A stretch of 64,000 nucleotides of DNA from NCBI GenBank assembly GCA_964344685.1, contig CAYFOK010000004.1, forward strand, positions 62,001 to 126,000. The letters run 5' to 3'. This DNA is from Scalindua sp964344685. Its GTDB lineage: Bacteria > Planctomycetota > Brocadiia > Brocadiales > Scalinduaceae. The notes under the pieces are model-generated. The model worked only from the letters and a program-made list of their open reading frames with translations. It was not told the origin of the DNA and did not search any database. Below, in pieces: positions 35,237-44,910 of this stretch (within the stretch, counting starts at the first letter, position 1; every line of letters starts with the position of its first letter). A program made the position numbers and the translations under genes.

Positions 35237-36658
35237 TTATACCGTAATTTTATTTATATTTACTGGTTCTTTTTTAAGCTTATTCTTATTAACGCGTTTA
35301 TCAGACACAGGATAATTACCGGAAAAACACGCAGTACAGTAATGATTACGCGGTGAAGCTGCACAGCCCAACATTCCCTCCGGGCTCAAATAACCAAGAC
35401 TATCTGCCTTCAAAAAAGCCATTATCTCTTCATTTGTATGGTTGGCCGCAATAAGCTCATCCTTGCTCTGAAAATCAATTCCATAGGTACAGGGAAAGCG
35501 ATGTGGAGGGCAGCTAATCCTCAGGTGTACCTCCGTAGCACCCGCTTTACGCAAAAGTTTTATCCTGGATTTTGAAGTAGTTCCACGCACAATAGAGTCA
35601 TCAACCACTACAACCCTTTTACCACTCACAACCTCAGAAATCGCGTTAAGCTTAAGCTCAACCTTCTTATGCCGGCTTCCCTGCTCAGGATGTATAAATG
35701 TCCTTCCAACATAGTGATTTCTTATAAACCCACGATCTAATGGTATTCCTGACTCTTCCGAATAACCCATTGCCGCCGAATTCCCCCCTTCAGGAACAGC
35801 GACTACCACATCAGCATCCGCCGGAAACTCTTTCGCAAGTTTCACCCCGAGCCGTTTTCGGAATAAGTGAACATTTTCACCAAATACATTACTATCAGGA
35901 CGGGCAAAATAGATTAACTCAAATATACAATACGCCGGACGGATCCGTCTTGGAGAACAAAAGATTTCACTTTTCAGACCATCCTTGTTGATATAAACCA
36001 CCTCGCCAGGTTCAACGTCTCTTATGTATTCCGCACCAACCTGGTCCAATGCACAAGTCTCAGAAGACAAGACATAACTACTATTCAACTTCCCTATTGA
36101 TAGCGGCCGAAATCCATTAGGATCCCGCACTCCAACCATTTCATCTTTTGTTAAGAACAGGAGAGCAAATGCACCTTTTAAATGATTCAATACATGAGAA
36201 AGATTTGGTTTTTCAAGATGACTCGGCTTCGCCATTAAGTGTACAATGACTTCTGTATCTGAAGTTGTGTGGAAAATTGAACCATGCTGCTCGTAATCGT
36301 ATCGCAGCTTACCGGCACCCAGCAGCTGCCCATTGTGTGCAATAGCGACTTCACCTTTAGCATATAATACTACCATGGGTTGCACATTGTCTATGCTGTC
36401 TCTTGAGCCAAAAGTAGAATATCGGACGTGGCCAATGGCGTGTGGATTTTTTATCTTGTGCAAACTCTCGGGAGTAAAAACATCACTTACTAATCCAAAG
36501 TTTTTGTGATTGATTATACTCTTACCGTCAGTAGAAGCAATACCCGCACTCTCTTCACCGCGATGTTGCAGAGAATAAAGGCCATAATAGACCTTCTCCA
36601 CCGCATCTTCACAGTCAAAAACCCCAAATAATCCGCAATATTCTCGTGCTTTTGCCAA
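35237..36658 (-). CDS. purF: Amidophosphoribosyltransferase
   Basis: First committed step of purine synthesis: PRPP + Gln to phosphoribosylamine. The 473-residue product is the B. subtilis-type enzyme. It has a short propeptide MAKAREY before the catalytic Cys8, a glutaminase domain, PRPP-binding VVVVDDSIVRGTTS (about 352-365), and iron-sulfur ligands including the C-terminal YCTACFSG. Maturation by propeptide removal and Fe-S assembly is expected. Confidence 0.97.
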   Translation of the reverse strand: MAKAREYCGLFGVFDCEDAVEKVYYGLYSLQHRGEESAGIASTDGKSIINHKNFGLVSDVFTPESLHKIKNPHAIGHVRYSTFGSRDSIDNVQPMVVLYAKGEVAIAHNGQLLGAGKLRYDYEQHGSIFHTTSDTEVIVHLMAKPSHLEKPNLSHVLNHLKGAFALLFLTKDEMVGVRDPNGFRPLSIGKLNSSYVLSSETCALDQVGAEYIRDVEPGEVVYINKDGLKSEIFCSPRRIRPAYCIFELIYFARPDSNVFGENVHLFRKRLGVKLAKEFPADADVVVAVPEGGNSAAMGYSEESGIPLDRGFIRNHYVGRTFIHPEQGSRHKKVELKLNAISEVVSGKRVVVVDDSIVRGTTSKSRIKLLRKAGATEVHLRISCPPHRFPCTYGIDFQSKDELIAANHTNEEIMAFLKADSLGYLSPEGMLGCAASPRNHYCTACFSGNYPVSDKRVNKNKLKKEPVNINKITV

Positions 36659-36763
36659 GGCAAGACTCTTTTTGAGAGGTAATAGGATATTCAGATTTGA
36701 TTATAGCAAGACGAAAAAACGTGTCAAATCAAATTAGATAAAACTTGAAGTACATAGGCTATT

Positions 36764-37459
36764 ATGTTAAGAGTTTTAGGCAAAAGCTTTAGTGGAACTC
36801 ATAATTCAAGTATGACAAAAAAAGATCTTCTTTATAGAATCATGCTCTATGTCTTAATAAGCAGCGATATTGCAACAAAATCGGTTAAAGAAACCGCAAG
36901 ACTTGTCATCGATGGCGGGGCTGATGCTGTTCAATTGCGTGAGAAAACAATATCTGATAGCGAATTTATATCACTGGCCAGAGAGATACGTGATATATCT
37001 ATCAAAAGAGGATCTTTGCTGATTATTAATGACCGTGTACATGTTGCCAGGGAAATTAACGCGGATGGGGTACATTTAGGACAACTGGACATGAACGTTT
37101 CAGATGCAAGAAACATTATTGGCAATGAAAAGATCATTGGAGTATCCACGCATAGCATTAAACAGGCAAGGCAGGCGCAAAAAGATGGCGCAGATTATAT
37201 TGCTATAGGCCCCATCTATCCTACCAGAACAAAAGATTATGAACCGTCTATAGGAATTAAAGTTTTTAAGGAAATTTCGGAAGAAGTAGATATCCCTTTT
37301 ATTGCCATCGGAGCAGTAACCCTTGAAAACCTGGATGAGGTACTATTGGCAGGAGCTTCAAGGATAGCAGTGTGTTCGGCAATTATAGGCTCAAAAGACA
37401 TCTATTCTTCTACAAAGCAGTTCAAAGAAAAATTAAATGCAGCACAGGCACGTGCATAA
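36764..37459 (+). CDS. thiE: Thiamine-phosphate synthase
   Basis: Joins HMP-pyrophosphate and thiazole phosphate to thiamine phosphate. The 231-residue product has AVQLREKTISD, IINDRVHVA, GVHLGQLDM, GVSTHS, IGPIYPTRTK and FIAIGAV, all ThiE signatures of the TIM barrel. Internal Met at 36812 or 36842 may be the true start, since the first 16-26 residues do not belong to the barrel. No TPP riboswitch was recognised in the 105-nt leader. Confidence 0.93.
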   Translation: MLRVLGKSFSGTHNSSMTKKDLLYRIMLYVLISSDIATKSVKETARLVIDGGADAVQLREKTISDSEFISLAREIRDISIKRGSLLIINDRVHVAREINADGVHLGQLDMNVSDARNIIGNEKIIGVSTHSIKQARQAQKDGADYIAIGPIYPTRTKDYEPSIGIKVFKEISEEVDIPFIAIGAVTLENLDEVLLAGASRIAVCSAIIGSKDIYSSTKQFKEKLNAAQARA

Positions 37460-37501
37460 CTACCTTAACACAAAATACCTATGTTGGCCTTAAGACCATA
37501 A

Positions 37502-39142
37502 ATGCAAGGAAAGAAGAGTTTCTTAAAATCTGCGAAGACCGTTAGCCTCTGCACACTGTTGAGCCGGTTTTTGGGACTGGCGCGGGACGTAATATGCGCC
37601 AGCTTCTTTGGTACCAGCCTGGCCTGGGACGCCTTTGTTGTGGCGTTCAAGATACCCAATCTCTTCCGCAGACTCTTTGGTGAGGGAGCATTGAGCGCTG
37701 CCTTTATTCCAGTATTTACAGAATACCTTGAAACCAAAGGCAAAAAAGATGCATGGGAACTTGTAAACGTCACAGGAACATTACTTTTCGTAATCCTTGG
37801 AAGCCTGGTTGTGCTGGCCGAGATTACGTTCTCTATTGTACCCACAGTTTTCACTCTTAACAGCAAGTGGGAATTAGTATTAAGCCTGCTTTTGATAACA
37901 TTCCCATATGTGATGTTTATATGTATGGTAGCGTTTGCAATGGCAGTAATGAATTCACTTAAACATTTCCTGATGCCAGCCCTTGCACCTGTCGCCCTGA
38001 ATGTCTGCTGGATATTGGGAGTATTATTTCTTACACCTGCTTTCGGGGACACTATGGATACAAAGATATTCGGTGTTGCCGCAGTCATTTTGATAGGAGG
38101 CATGATCCAACTGGCTATTCAAATTCCAGTCTTACGAAAAGAGGGTATTACCTTCTGGCCTTCATTACATTTTTCTCATCCCGGCTTAAAGCGTATTATG
38201 GCCCTGATGCTTCCCATAATTTTTGGCCTGGCCGTTGTTCAGATAAATGTACTAATGGACAGCATTATTGCTATAGCTTTTGCCAAACCACCAGATGGCG
38301 CCGAACTTTTCACTCTTGCAGGAATCACAATACCATATCCCCTGGAAACGGGAGCTGCATCAGTGCTGTATTATGGGGACAGGTTGATTCAATTCCCATT
38401 AGGCGTATTTGGTATAGCAATGGCAACTGCCGTATTCCCATATTTCTCCACATATGCTGCACGTAAAGATTGGACAAACTTCACAGATACTTTTAACCAG
38501 GCAATAAGGGTTATACTATTCATCGGAATCCCGGCATCTGCAGGTTTAATACTATTGAGGAAACCACTAGTAGAATTGTTTTACGAAAGGAATGCGTTTA
38601 CGACAGAATCAACCTACAGAACATCTACCGTTATACTCTTCTACGCCCTTGGCGTATGGGCCTACTCCGCTTCTCACGTGATCATAAGGGCCTTCTATTC
38701 TATACAGGACACAAAGACGCCCGTAAAAATAGGCGCTGGCATGGTAGGCCTTAATCTTATTCTCAACCTAACTTTAATCTGGTTTCTTAGTGAAGGAGGG
38801 CTTGCGTTGGCAACCACTATAAGCGCAACAGTCCAGATAATAATATTGTTCCTCCTTTTACACAAAAAGCTTAATATCAGAGGACATAAGCACATTTTTA
38901 CATCAGCTATCAAGACATTAATTGCAACCTTCCTCATGTACGTCACGTGCTGGATAATGCTGAAAATAATGCCAGCAGGCGATGGCAAGCTTATTATAAA
39001 ATTCATACGGCTCCTTATTCCCCTGACCGCAGCACTCATAGTATTCTTTACCGTATCATTATTACTGAAATCGGAAGAATTAAAATACCTATACACCTCG
39101 TTACGCAGGAAAGAGAACAATGCAGCAAAGCCACCCGCCTGA
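37502..39142 (+). CDS. murJ: Lipid II flippase MurJ
   Basis: Moves lipid-linked peptidoglycan precursor across the inner membrane. The 546-residue product has about 14 hydrophobic segments. The N-terminal SLCTLLSRFLGLARDVICAS and KIPNLFRRLFGEGALSAAFI are the MurJ/MviN hallmark segments. FYSIQDTKTPVKIG lies near 400. It starts 42 nt after thiE. A MurJ is consistent with a peptidoglycan-making planctomycete or other diderm. Confidence 0.95.
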   Translation: MQGKKSFLKSAKTVSLCTLLSRFLGLARDVICASFFGTSLAWDAFVVAFKIPNLFRRLFGEGALSAAFIPVFTEYLETKGKKDAWELVNVTGTLLFVILGSLVVLAEITFSIVPTVFTLNSKWELVLSLLLITFPYVMFICMVAFAMAVMNSLKHFLMPALAPVALNVCWILGVLFLTPAFGDTMDTKIFGVAAVILIGGMIQLAIQIPVLRKEGITFWPSLHFSHPGLKRIMALMLPIIFGLAVVQINVLMDSIIAIAFAKPPDGAELFTLAGITIPYPLETGAASVLYYGDRLIQFPLGVFGIAMATAVFPYFSTYAARKDWTNFTDTFNQAIRVILFIGIPASAGLILLRKPLVELFYERNAFTTESTYRTSTVILFYALGVWAYSASHVIIRAFYSIQDTKTPVKIGAGMVGLNLILNLTLIWFLSEGGLALATTISATVQIIILFLLLHKKLNIRGHKHIFTSAIKTLIATFLMYVTCWIMLKIMPAGDGKLIIKFIRLLIPLTAALIVFFTVSLLLKSEELKYLYTSLRRKENNAAKPPA

Positions 39143-39149
39143 ATAATGT

Positions 39150-39170
39150 AGCCTGGTATGCAACCAGGCT
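39150..39170 (+). terminator. Hairpin after murJ (possible terminator without U tract)
   Basis: AGCCTGGT (39150-39157), a 5-nt loop and ACCAGGCT (39163-39170) form a perfect 8-bp stem 7 nt after the murJ stop. No T run follows, so it may instead stabilise the mRNA 3' end. Confidence 0.4.
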
Positions 39171-39318
39171 TGAAGAGTCTAAAGTGCCTTAAGTTAAAAA
39201 ATAAAATATTCACATTTGAATCTAGAATTTTTTATTCTTCTTTTTGGTAAGCCATTTGTTTATAATTCTCAAAACCGATTTTACAATTTACAACATTAAT
39301 TTGAGAATCTTATAAAAA

Positions 39319-39855
39319 ATGGCAAGAGGCCTTTCAAAATCTCCTACAAGCAATAAATTGTCCGTAACGTTTTTCCTTATATTCATGGGCTTTGCATTCT
39401 ACGTTTCCTTTGCCGGTTTTCATGAAAGGACAAATTTTACTCCCGGAAACACAGTACGCCATTACTGCGGTGAAGAGGAGGAGGAGAATGATGATGAATC
39501 TAATTATGAATACGACGACAGCCTTTTACAGGAGGGATTTTACTTTCCTAAGTCGTATAGGGAAATCCTGGATATCACCCATGTACATACATTTACAATT
39601 CCACTGATTATATTTGTCATGTCGCGCATACTTTCCATGACACAGATACGCGACTGGATAAAGATCACAATTTATGGCACTGCCTTCACAGGAATAATAA
39701 TGAACTTGTCAGGCCCTTTACTGGTAAGATTCACATCAGATGTCTTTTCCATATCTATAATAGCATCATATTTTCTCCTCGGTATCTGCTTTGCCGCATT
39801 TATATCTATACCGATGTATGAAATGTGGTTTAAGCCTAAAGAAGCAAACATGTAA
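39319..39855 (+). CDS. Conserved-type membrane protein of unknown function
   Basis: 178 residues that I cannot assign to a named function. TM1 spans about 14-33. A periplasmic-side segment contains an acidic run at 51-67 rich in Glu and Asp. Three more helices follow at about 91-107, 113-137 and 143-165. A THVHTF motif (His88, His90) sits at the start of TM2, and MYEMW closes the last helix. The His pair and acidic loop might bind a metal, but that is only a guess. It sits between murJ and a Na+/H+ antiporter on the same strand. Confidence 0.75.
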   Translation: MARGLSKSPTSNKLSVTFFLIFMGFAFYVSFAGFHERTNFTPGNTVRHYCGEEEEENDDESNYEYDDSLLQEGFYFPKSYREILDITHVHTFTIPLIIFVMSRILSMTQIRDWIKITIYGTAFTGIIMNLSGPLLVRFTSDVFSISIIASYFLLGICFAAFISIPMYEMWFKPKEANM

Positions 39856-39914
39856 TGTTTTAGAAACCTTCTATCGTTTTCCAAACAGCAAGCAACCAAT
39901 TTATTTAAAAGCAC

Positions 39915-41171
39915 GTGCTAATTATGGAAATGCTCGATCTCTATGCCATCCTCTTAAGCCTGGCGGCAATATTCAGCTATATTAATTTCCGATTTATTAA
40001 ATTACCAACTACCATTGGTATTATGCTGATCGCAATGCTTATCTCTGTCAGTCTGGTAATTCTGGGTCATTTTGGATTTGAAAGCATTCAAAGTAAGGCA
40101 ACGACAGCGCTTGAAAGTATCGATTTCAACAACACTTTGATGCACGGTATGTTGAGTTTCCTCCTGTTTTCCGGATCCTTGCATGTAAATCTTGATGACC
40201 TGGCCATGCACAAATGGATCATCAGTATACTTGCCACGTTCGGTGTAGTAATGAGCACTTTTATCGTTGGCAGCTCTGCCTGGATTATATTCTTAATTAT
40301 CGGAATTAAATTGCCATTTATTTACTGTTTGCTATTTGGAAGTCTTATAACTCCAACCGATCCAATAGCAGTGATCGGCATTCTTAAGAAAGCTGGGGTC
40401 CCTAAAAGCCTTGAGACCAAGATCACCGGTGAAAGCCTGTTTAATGACGGTGTTGCCGTTGTTGTATTCCTTGTTATTTTGGGGATTATTGCGGGAGGTC
40501 ATGATGTTACGGCCAGACATATTATACTCCTGTTTGTTGAAGAAGCTATTGGAGGAATGTTTTTTGGATTTGCCTTAGGCTGGCTGGCATACTTGATGCT
40601 GAAGAGCGTAGACAACTATCAGGTTGAAGTACTACTCACTTTAGCGCTGGTCATGGGAGGTTATTCCCTCGCACACACCATCCATGTTTCCGGCCCTATT
40701 GCCATGGTTGTTGCAGGGATATTTATTGGCAACAGAGGGCGCCTTTTTGCCATGAGTGAAAAAACCAGAGAACATCTGGATTCCTTCTGGGAATTAATGG
40801 ACGAAATATTAAATGCTGTCCTCTTCCTGCTAATTGGTTTGGAAGTATTAGTCCTTACTACTAAAATAAGTTATTTAATCGCTGGGATGGCAATGATACC
40901 GGTTGTGCTACTTGCACGTTTCATCAGCGTTGGCTTGCCTGTCACGTTCATGCGTCGTATAAGGAATTTCAGCCCTGACGCCGTAAAGATTATGACCTGG
41001 GGAGGGTTGCGAGGAGGAATATCAGTTGCCCTAGCGCTTTCTGTTCCCAGCGGTCCTGGAAGAGAAGCATTATTAACTGTAACTTACATCATAGTCGTGT
41101 TTTCAATACTGGTACAGGGCTTGACCATCGAACGACTGGTAACCTCAAAAAAATTGACAGAACAGTCATAA
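39915..41171 (+). CDS. CPA1-family Na+/H+ antiporter
   Basis: Inner-membrane cation/proton exchanger for pH and sodium homeostasis. The 418-residue product has about 12 hydrophobic segments. It has TPTDP (146-150) and the ion-binding ESLFNDG with Asn177-Asp178, as in NhaP/NHE proteins. The later RGGISVALALSVP segment is also typical. It ends shortly after the membrane domain with no long regulatory tail. Met4 (39924) is an alternative start. Confidence 0.9.
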   Translation: MLIMEMLDLYAILLSLAAIFSYINFRFIKLPTTIGIMLIAMLISVSLVILGHFGFESIQSKATTALESIDFNNTLMHGMLSFLLFSGSLHVNLDDLAMHKWIISILATFGVVMSTFIVGSSAWIIFLIIGIKLPFIYCLLFGSLITPTDPIAVIGILKKAGVPKSLETKITGESLFNDGVAVVVFLVILGIIAGGHDVTARHIILLFVEEAIGGMFFGFALGWLAYLMLKSVDNYQVEVLLTLALVMGGYSLAHTIHVSGPIAMVVAGIFIGNRGRLFAMSEKTREHLDSFWELMDEILNAVLFLLIGLEVLVLTTKISYLIAGMAMIPVVLLARFISVGLPVTFMRRIRNFSPDAVKIMTWGGLRGGISVALALSVPSGPGREALLTVTYIIVVFSILVQGLTIERLVTSKKLTEQS

Positions 41172-41271
41172 TTCGTATACTTAACTGCTTTATAATCCGA
41201 TAATACAAGTAGCTTATTGATAAGATATCAAAAAATTTAATATTACGTGAACTCCTCTATCTCTTATTAAC

Positions 41272-41535
41272 ATGAACAAATTAATCAGCCCTAAACTGTT
41301 TGGCTTAACCCCTTCTACAATATTAATGCAAATCGGCACAGCTAAATTTGCTATAGTCATTCAACGTAAAAGCCGCATTATTATGAAAGATGGGAAAGGG
41401 ATACTGGCAAAAGCTATCAAAATTAAAAACCATGTTCCAGGTGCAAAAGTTAGTTTAAAAACATCTGCTCCTGTCTGCAGTAAAACAAAGGCATTTCTGG
41501 AAGAGCACGGCATTGGTGTGTCGGTTCTCAGTTAA
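41272..41535 (+). CDS. Small hypothetical protein (87 aa)
   Basis: I do not recognise this protein. It has no signal peptide or membrane helix. It is basic, with the segment GILAKAIKIKNHVPGAKVSL (about 43-62) suggesting a small alpha/beta fold, and one Cys. It lies 100 nt after the antiporter and is convergent with maf. No SD precedes its ATG, so the start is uncertain. Confidence 0.5.
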   Translation: MNKLISPKLFGLTPSTILMQIGTAKFAIVIQRKSRIIMKDGKGILAKAIKIKNHVPGAKVSLKTSAPVCSKTKAFLEEHGIGVSVLS

Positions 41536-41570
41536 ATACGTTCTCCAGTTCAATCTGAAACATGAGGTTC

Positions 41571-42152
41571 TCAAATTTCGAGTTCTGCAAGAAATCTTGT
41601 TAGCAGCTCTTTTGGCAGGCCAACAACATTTGAGAAACTACCCTTAATACTTTCAACAAATGCCCCGCCGCGTTCCTGTATTCCATAAGCTCCAGCCTTG
41701 TCAAGAGGCTCACCAGATTCTACATAAGCATTTATCTCTTCTTCTGGCAAATTCTTAAACTTGACTTCAGTTTTATCACATCCAATCAATTTTTTATTTT
41801 TTTGCATATCAATAACTGCCAGTCCCGAAAAAACAGTATGAGAATTACCTCTTAGTTTCATGAGCATAACATACGCATTGTCAGGAGTTAATGGTTTTCC
41901 AAGAATTTCGTTATTAAATACGACTATAGTATCACATCCGATTATGATTGAATCCTTACACTTTTCGGCGGCTTCTTTTGCCTTACCAAGAGCATTTTGA
42001 CATACCAGCATATCCGGTTCAAAACCACTAAGTTTTTCCTTATATCTCACAGGATTTCTGACTACAAAATCCAACCCCATTTCTTTCAAAATTTGTTTTC
42101 TTCTTGCTGATGATGATGCAAGACAGATATCTCTCGTGCCCATAAATTCCAT
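41571..42152 (-). CDS. maf: Maf-family nucleotide pyrophosphatase
   Basis: Hydrolyses non-canonical or modified nucleoside triphosphates (house-cleaning; dTTP/UTP or m7GTP in studied members). The 193-residue product has CLASSSARRKQILKEMGLDF (about 10-29), IIGCDTIVVF and the AGAYGIQERGGAFVESIKG segment. It lies 38 nt after the GNAT gene on the same strand. Confidence 0.94.
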   Translation of the reverse strand: MEFMGTRDICLASSSARRKQILKEMGLDFVVRNPVRYKEKLSGFEPDMLVCQNALGKAKEAAEKCKDSIIIGCDTIVVFNNEILGKPLTPDNAYVMLMKLRGNSHTVFSGLAVIDMQKNKKLIGCDKTEVKFKNLPEEEINAYVESGEPLDKAGAYGIQERGGAFVESIKGSFSNVVGLPKELLTRFLAELEI

Positions 42153-42190
42153 CCTATCTCGTTGGTGCTGTTAAGATAATTAAGGATTCA

Positions 42191-42685
42191 TCAGTCATTC
42201 AGTGGCAAATGCATTTCATACCATTCGAAACCACCGTGTTGTGATTTTGATCTTCCACTGTATAAGAAGCCAAAGTTTCGGTAATAAGAGACCAGTTCTG
42301 ACTTGCATATTAACATGACTTTTTCTTTCTTCATAGCCTTTGATACTTCAACAAACCTTTTCATCAGCTGTTTCGAAATTCCGTTTCCCTGGAACTCTGG
42401 CAAGACAGCTAATGAAAAGATAACTATATTTCCGCCATTTTCGACATGACCAACCATATCCTTAAATTTTTCGTCAGTAATATCTTCTTTGTCAGTAGAT
42501 GCACTATTGATAAGCCCTATAACCTCTCCTTTAAATTCAGCAATTAAAAAGCCTTCCGGAAATAACATTATTCGTTTTATGATTTTTTCTCTTGTTGCCC
42601 CATCAGAAGTGTAGCAGGCAGATTCTGTTCTATAACAACCGTCTATATCATCTTTATTAACCTGCCTGATTTTCACATCAATCAT
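42191..42685 (-). CDS. GNAT-family N-acetyltransferase
   Basis: Acetyl-CoA-dependent transferase of unknown substrate. The 164-residue product has the GNAT core with SLAVLPEFQGNGISKQLMKR (motif A, acetyl-CoA pyrophosphate loop QGNGIS, about 104-123) and the motif B segment YYRNFGFLYSGRS. The nearby maf gene does not reveal its role. Confidence 0.85.
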   Translation of the reverse strand: MIDVKIRQVNKDDIDGCYRTESACYTSDGATREKIIKRIMLFPEGFLIAEFKGEVIGLINSASTDKEDITDEKFKDMVGHVENGGNIVIFSLAVLPEFQGNGISKQLMKRFVEVSKAMKKEKVMLICKSELVSYYRNFGFLYSGRSKSQHGGFEWYEMHLPLND

Positions 42686-42939
42686 ATTATGTATTTCCTG
42701 TAGATCTTAAAAGCCCAAAAGGAGACTATATTAAGCTGTAACAATCTATAACAGTGTAAAAATGGTAAATCCTTTATGTCAGAAAACTTATTTACAATCT
42801 TATACGTACAGGCCGCCACTGGCAACGATGTTTTTATAATCAGAGTGAACCTTTTTTTGCACCTTTACAACCCCTTACTGAAACTGTATATTTACAAGTC
42901 CTTATACTCTGTAATTTTGAACACAAATTAAGAGAGCTA

Positions 42940-43638
42940 ATGAATAAGAGCTTACTAACAAATTTAATTGCAGCCGCCGTAAGTGGGGGAACTTATGCAT
43001 GCCCAGAGTTTACTGGCAAACAAACACTTTTTATGTCCGGTCTGTTTGCTCTTTCAGGTGCATTAACTAATTGGCTGGCCGTGCACATGTTGTTTGAAAA
43101 AGTACCGGGATTCTATGGTTCCGGTATAATTACATTAAGGTTTGAGGAATTTAAGGCAGGAATTCGTTCGTTAATCATGGAAAATTTTTTTACGGAAGAG
43201 AACTTTGCCAAAGTTTCCAGTGAAGCATTGCCACATGAGATAGAGCCGGATCTGGTTATGGATAAGATAGACCTGGACAAGATGTTTGACGGTTTTATGT
43301 CGGTAGTGAAAGCATCTCCCTTTGGAAGTATGCTTGATATGTTCGGAGGAACAGAAGCCCTGGAGCCACTCAGAGATCCTTTTAAGAAGGAATTCAAAGA
43401 GAGAATTGCCGGTATTCTTTCTAAGATAGACATATCATCTATTTTGCAGAAAGAAACTGATTTTGAAACATTCAAATCCAAGATAGGCGATATGGTGGAT
43501 ACCAGACTGAATGAGCTTACCCCAAAGCATGTAAAGGACATCATTGAAGATATGATTCGTCAGCACCTTGGCTGGCTGGTAGTTTGGGGAGGAGTCTTTG
43601 GTGCATTTATAGGGTTTCTCAGCACTCTCTTATTATAA
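42940..43638 (+). CDS. DUF445-family membrane protein
   Basis: 232 residues. An N-terminal hydrophobic region is followed by the family signature GALTNWLAVHMLFEKVPGFYG (cut to GALTNWLAVHMLFEKVPG here), then a mostly helical cytoplasmic or periplasmic middle, and a C-terminal membrane helix (about 210-230). Function is unknown for the family. GAGAG lies 5 nt before the ATG. A 254-nt spacer upstream holds no other gene. Confidence 0.8.
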   Translation: MNKSLLTNLIAAAVSGGTYACPEFTGKQTLFMSGLFALSGALTNWLAVHMLFEKVPGFYGSGIITLRFEEFKAGIRSLIMENFFTEENFAKVSSEALPHEIEPDLVMDKIDLDKMFDGFMSVVKASPFGSMLDMFGGTEALEPLRDPFKKEFKERIAGILSKIDISSILQKETDFETFKSKIGDMVDTRLNELTPKHVKDIIEDMIRQHLGWLVVWGGVFGAFIGFLSTLLL

Positions 43639-43703
43639 TTTTATTCATAAAACTCTCCTTTGAAAGAAGAAAAAATATCGACTGCCTTTCTTCTGCATCT
43701 TCT

Positions 43704-44285
43704 CTATAGCACTATCTTAGTATTTAATAATACAAGAAATTTTGCAAGCCAGTCAGGGTGAGCAGGCCAGGCAGGAGCAGTAACAAGGTTGCCATCAACG
43801 TAGGCTCTGTCAATAGGAACGTCCATCCACTTTCCACCTGCCCCTTTCACTTCCGATGATACTGCGGGATAAGCGGTACAGGCCTTTCCTTCAATTACAC
43901 CTGCTGCTGCCAGTAATTGTGCACCATGGCAGATTGCTGCAATTGGTTTATCTGTTTCTGCAAAGTGTTTTACCAATTCCAGCACACGAGCATTCAGGCG
44001 TATATACTCGGGAGCGCGCCCTCCCGGAATGATAAGGGCATCGTAATCGCTTACGTTTATGTCGTCGAAGGATGCGTTTAGTGTAAAATTGTGGCCTGGT
44101 TTTTCACTATACGTCTGATCACCTTCGAAGTCGTGTATTGCAGTACGTACCTGTTCACCTTCCTTTTTGTCTGGACAGACTGCATGCACTGTATGACCCA
44201 CCATCTGCAGTGCCTGAAATGGTACCATTATCTCGTAATCCTCTACATAATCACCTACAATTATCAAAATGTTTTTTACTCCCAT
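43704..44285 (-). CDS. DJ-1/PfpI-family glutamine-amidotransferase-like protein
   Basis: 193 residues from MGVKNILIIVGDY. This start is preferred over 44300 because AAAGG lies 7 nt before it. The nucleophile elbow AAICHGAQ places the catalytic Cys at 119, with His120 following, and IIPGGRAPEY is typical of the PfpI subfamily. Members are proteases, chaperones or deglycases; the exact activity cannot be told. It lies 126 nt downstream of the response regulator on the same strand. Confidence 0.88.
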   Translation of the reverse strand: MGVKNILIIVGDYVEDYEIMVPFQALQMVGHTVHAVCPDKKEGEQVRTAIHDFEGDQTYSEKPGHNFTLNASFDDINVSDYDALIIPGGRAPEYIRLNARVLELVKHFAETDKPIAAICHGAQLLAAAGVIEGKACTAYPAVSSEVKGAGGKWMDVPIDRAYVDGNLVTAPAWPAHPDWLAKFLVLLNTKIVL

Positions 44286-44426
44286 TTTGAAACCTTTCAT
44301 CTTTTAATTTATGTAAAATAGAGATATTTTATACAGAATACCGAGCCGGCTAAAATGATTATGTAAATGGTAAAATTGCGAGGATAGAGAGGACAATTCA
44401 ATAATATTGTGGTCCCTAACACTTAT

Positions 44427-44810
44427 TTATATTTCTATTTTAAGGATCTCTGCCACTCTCTCAGCTACTTCATCAGGATCAAAGGGTTTTGTCATGAAGC
44501 CATCAGTGCCTACGCTTATACTTTTCTCCTTATTAAATTCCTGACCATCTGCAGAAAGTATCAAGATATAAACATCTTTCATCCCAAGTTCATTTTTTAT
44601 AGTGTTACAAACTTCAAATCCACCGATTCCCGGCATCATAACATCAAGGATAACGAGTTCCGGCTTCTCTTTCCTGATGATCTCAATGGCGTCATTTCCA
44701 TTTTCTGCAATTAGTAATTCCACCCCCTTATCTTCAAATTCCTCCAAGGCTTCCTTCAGAAGCATCCTCATATTTAATTCGTCATCTACAATCAATATCT
44801 TTTTTAACAT
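44427..44810 (-). CDS. Single-domain response regulator (receiver only)
   Basis: 127 residues, all receiver domain. The acidic pocket is Asp9-Asp10, the phosphoacceptor Asp56 in VILDVMMPG, with Ser86 and Lys108-Pro109. No output domain is present, so it must act by protein contact or as a phosphorelay intermediate. It lies 100 nt downstream of the histidine kinase, which is its likely donor. Confidence 0.95.
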   Translation of the reverse strand: MLKKILIVDDELNMRMLLKEALEEFEDKGVELLIAENGNDAIEIIRKEKPELVILDVMMPGIGGFEVCNTIKNELGMKDVYILILSADGQEFNKEKSISVGTDGFMTKPFDPDEVAERVAEILKIEI

Positions 44811-44910
44811 CTCAGCCTCTAATTACTAAATAATCTTATAGTTAAATTACAATGTATTTATGCCACAAATCAAACTAATTATAACATTTTGCAGTTCTTA
44901 ATTCCAAGCC

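Noticed and set aside
36659..36763. TPP riboswitch upstream of thiE
   Set aside because: The conserved CUGAGA and ACCUGA-type boxes are not found.
37465..38103. Long minus-strand open frame (212 codons) opposite murJ
   Set aside because: It lies antisense to a clear MurJ coding region, its translation is low-complexity Thr/Asn/Lys-rich and it matches no family.
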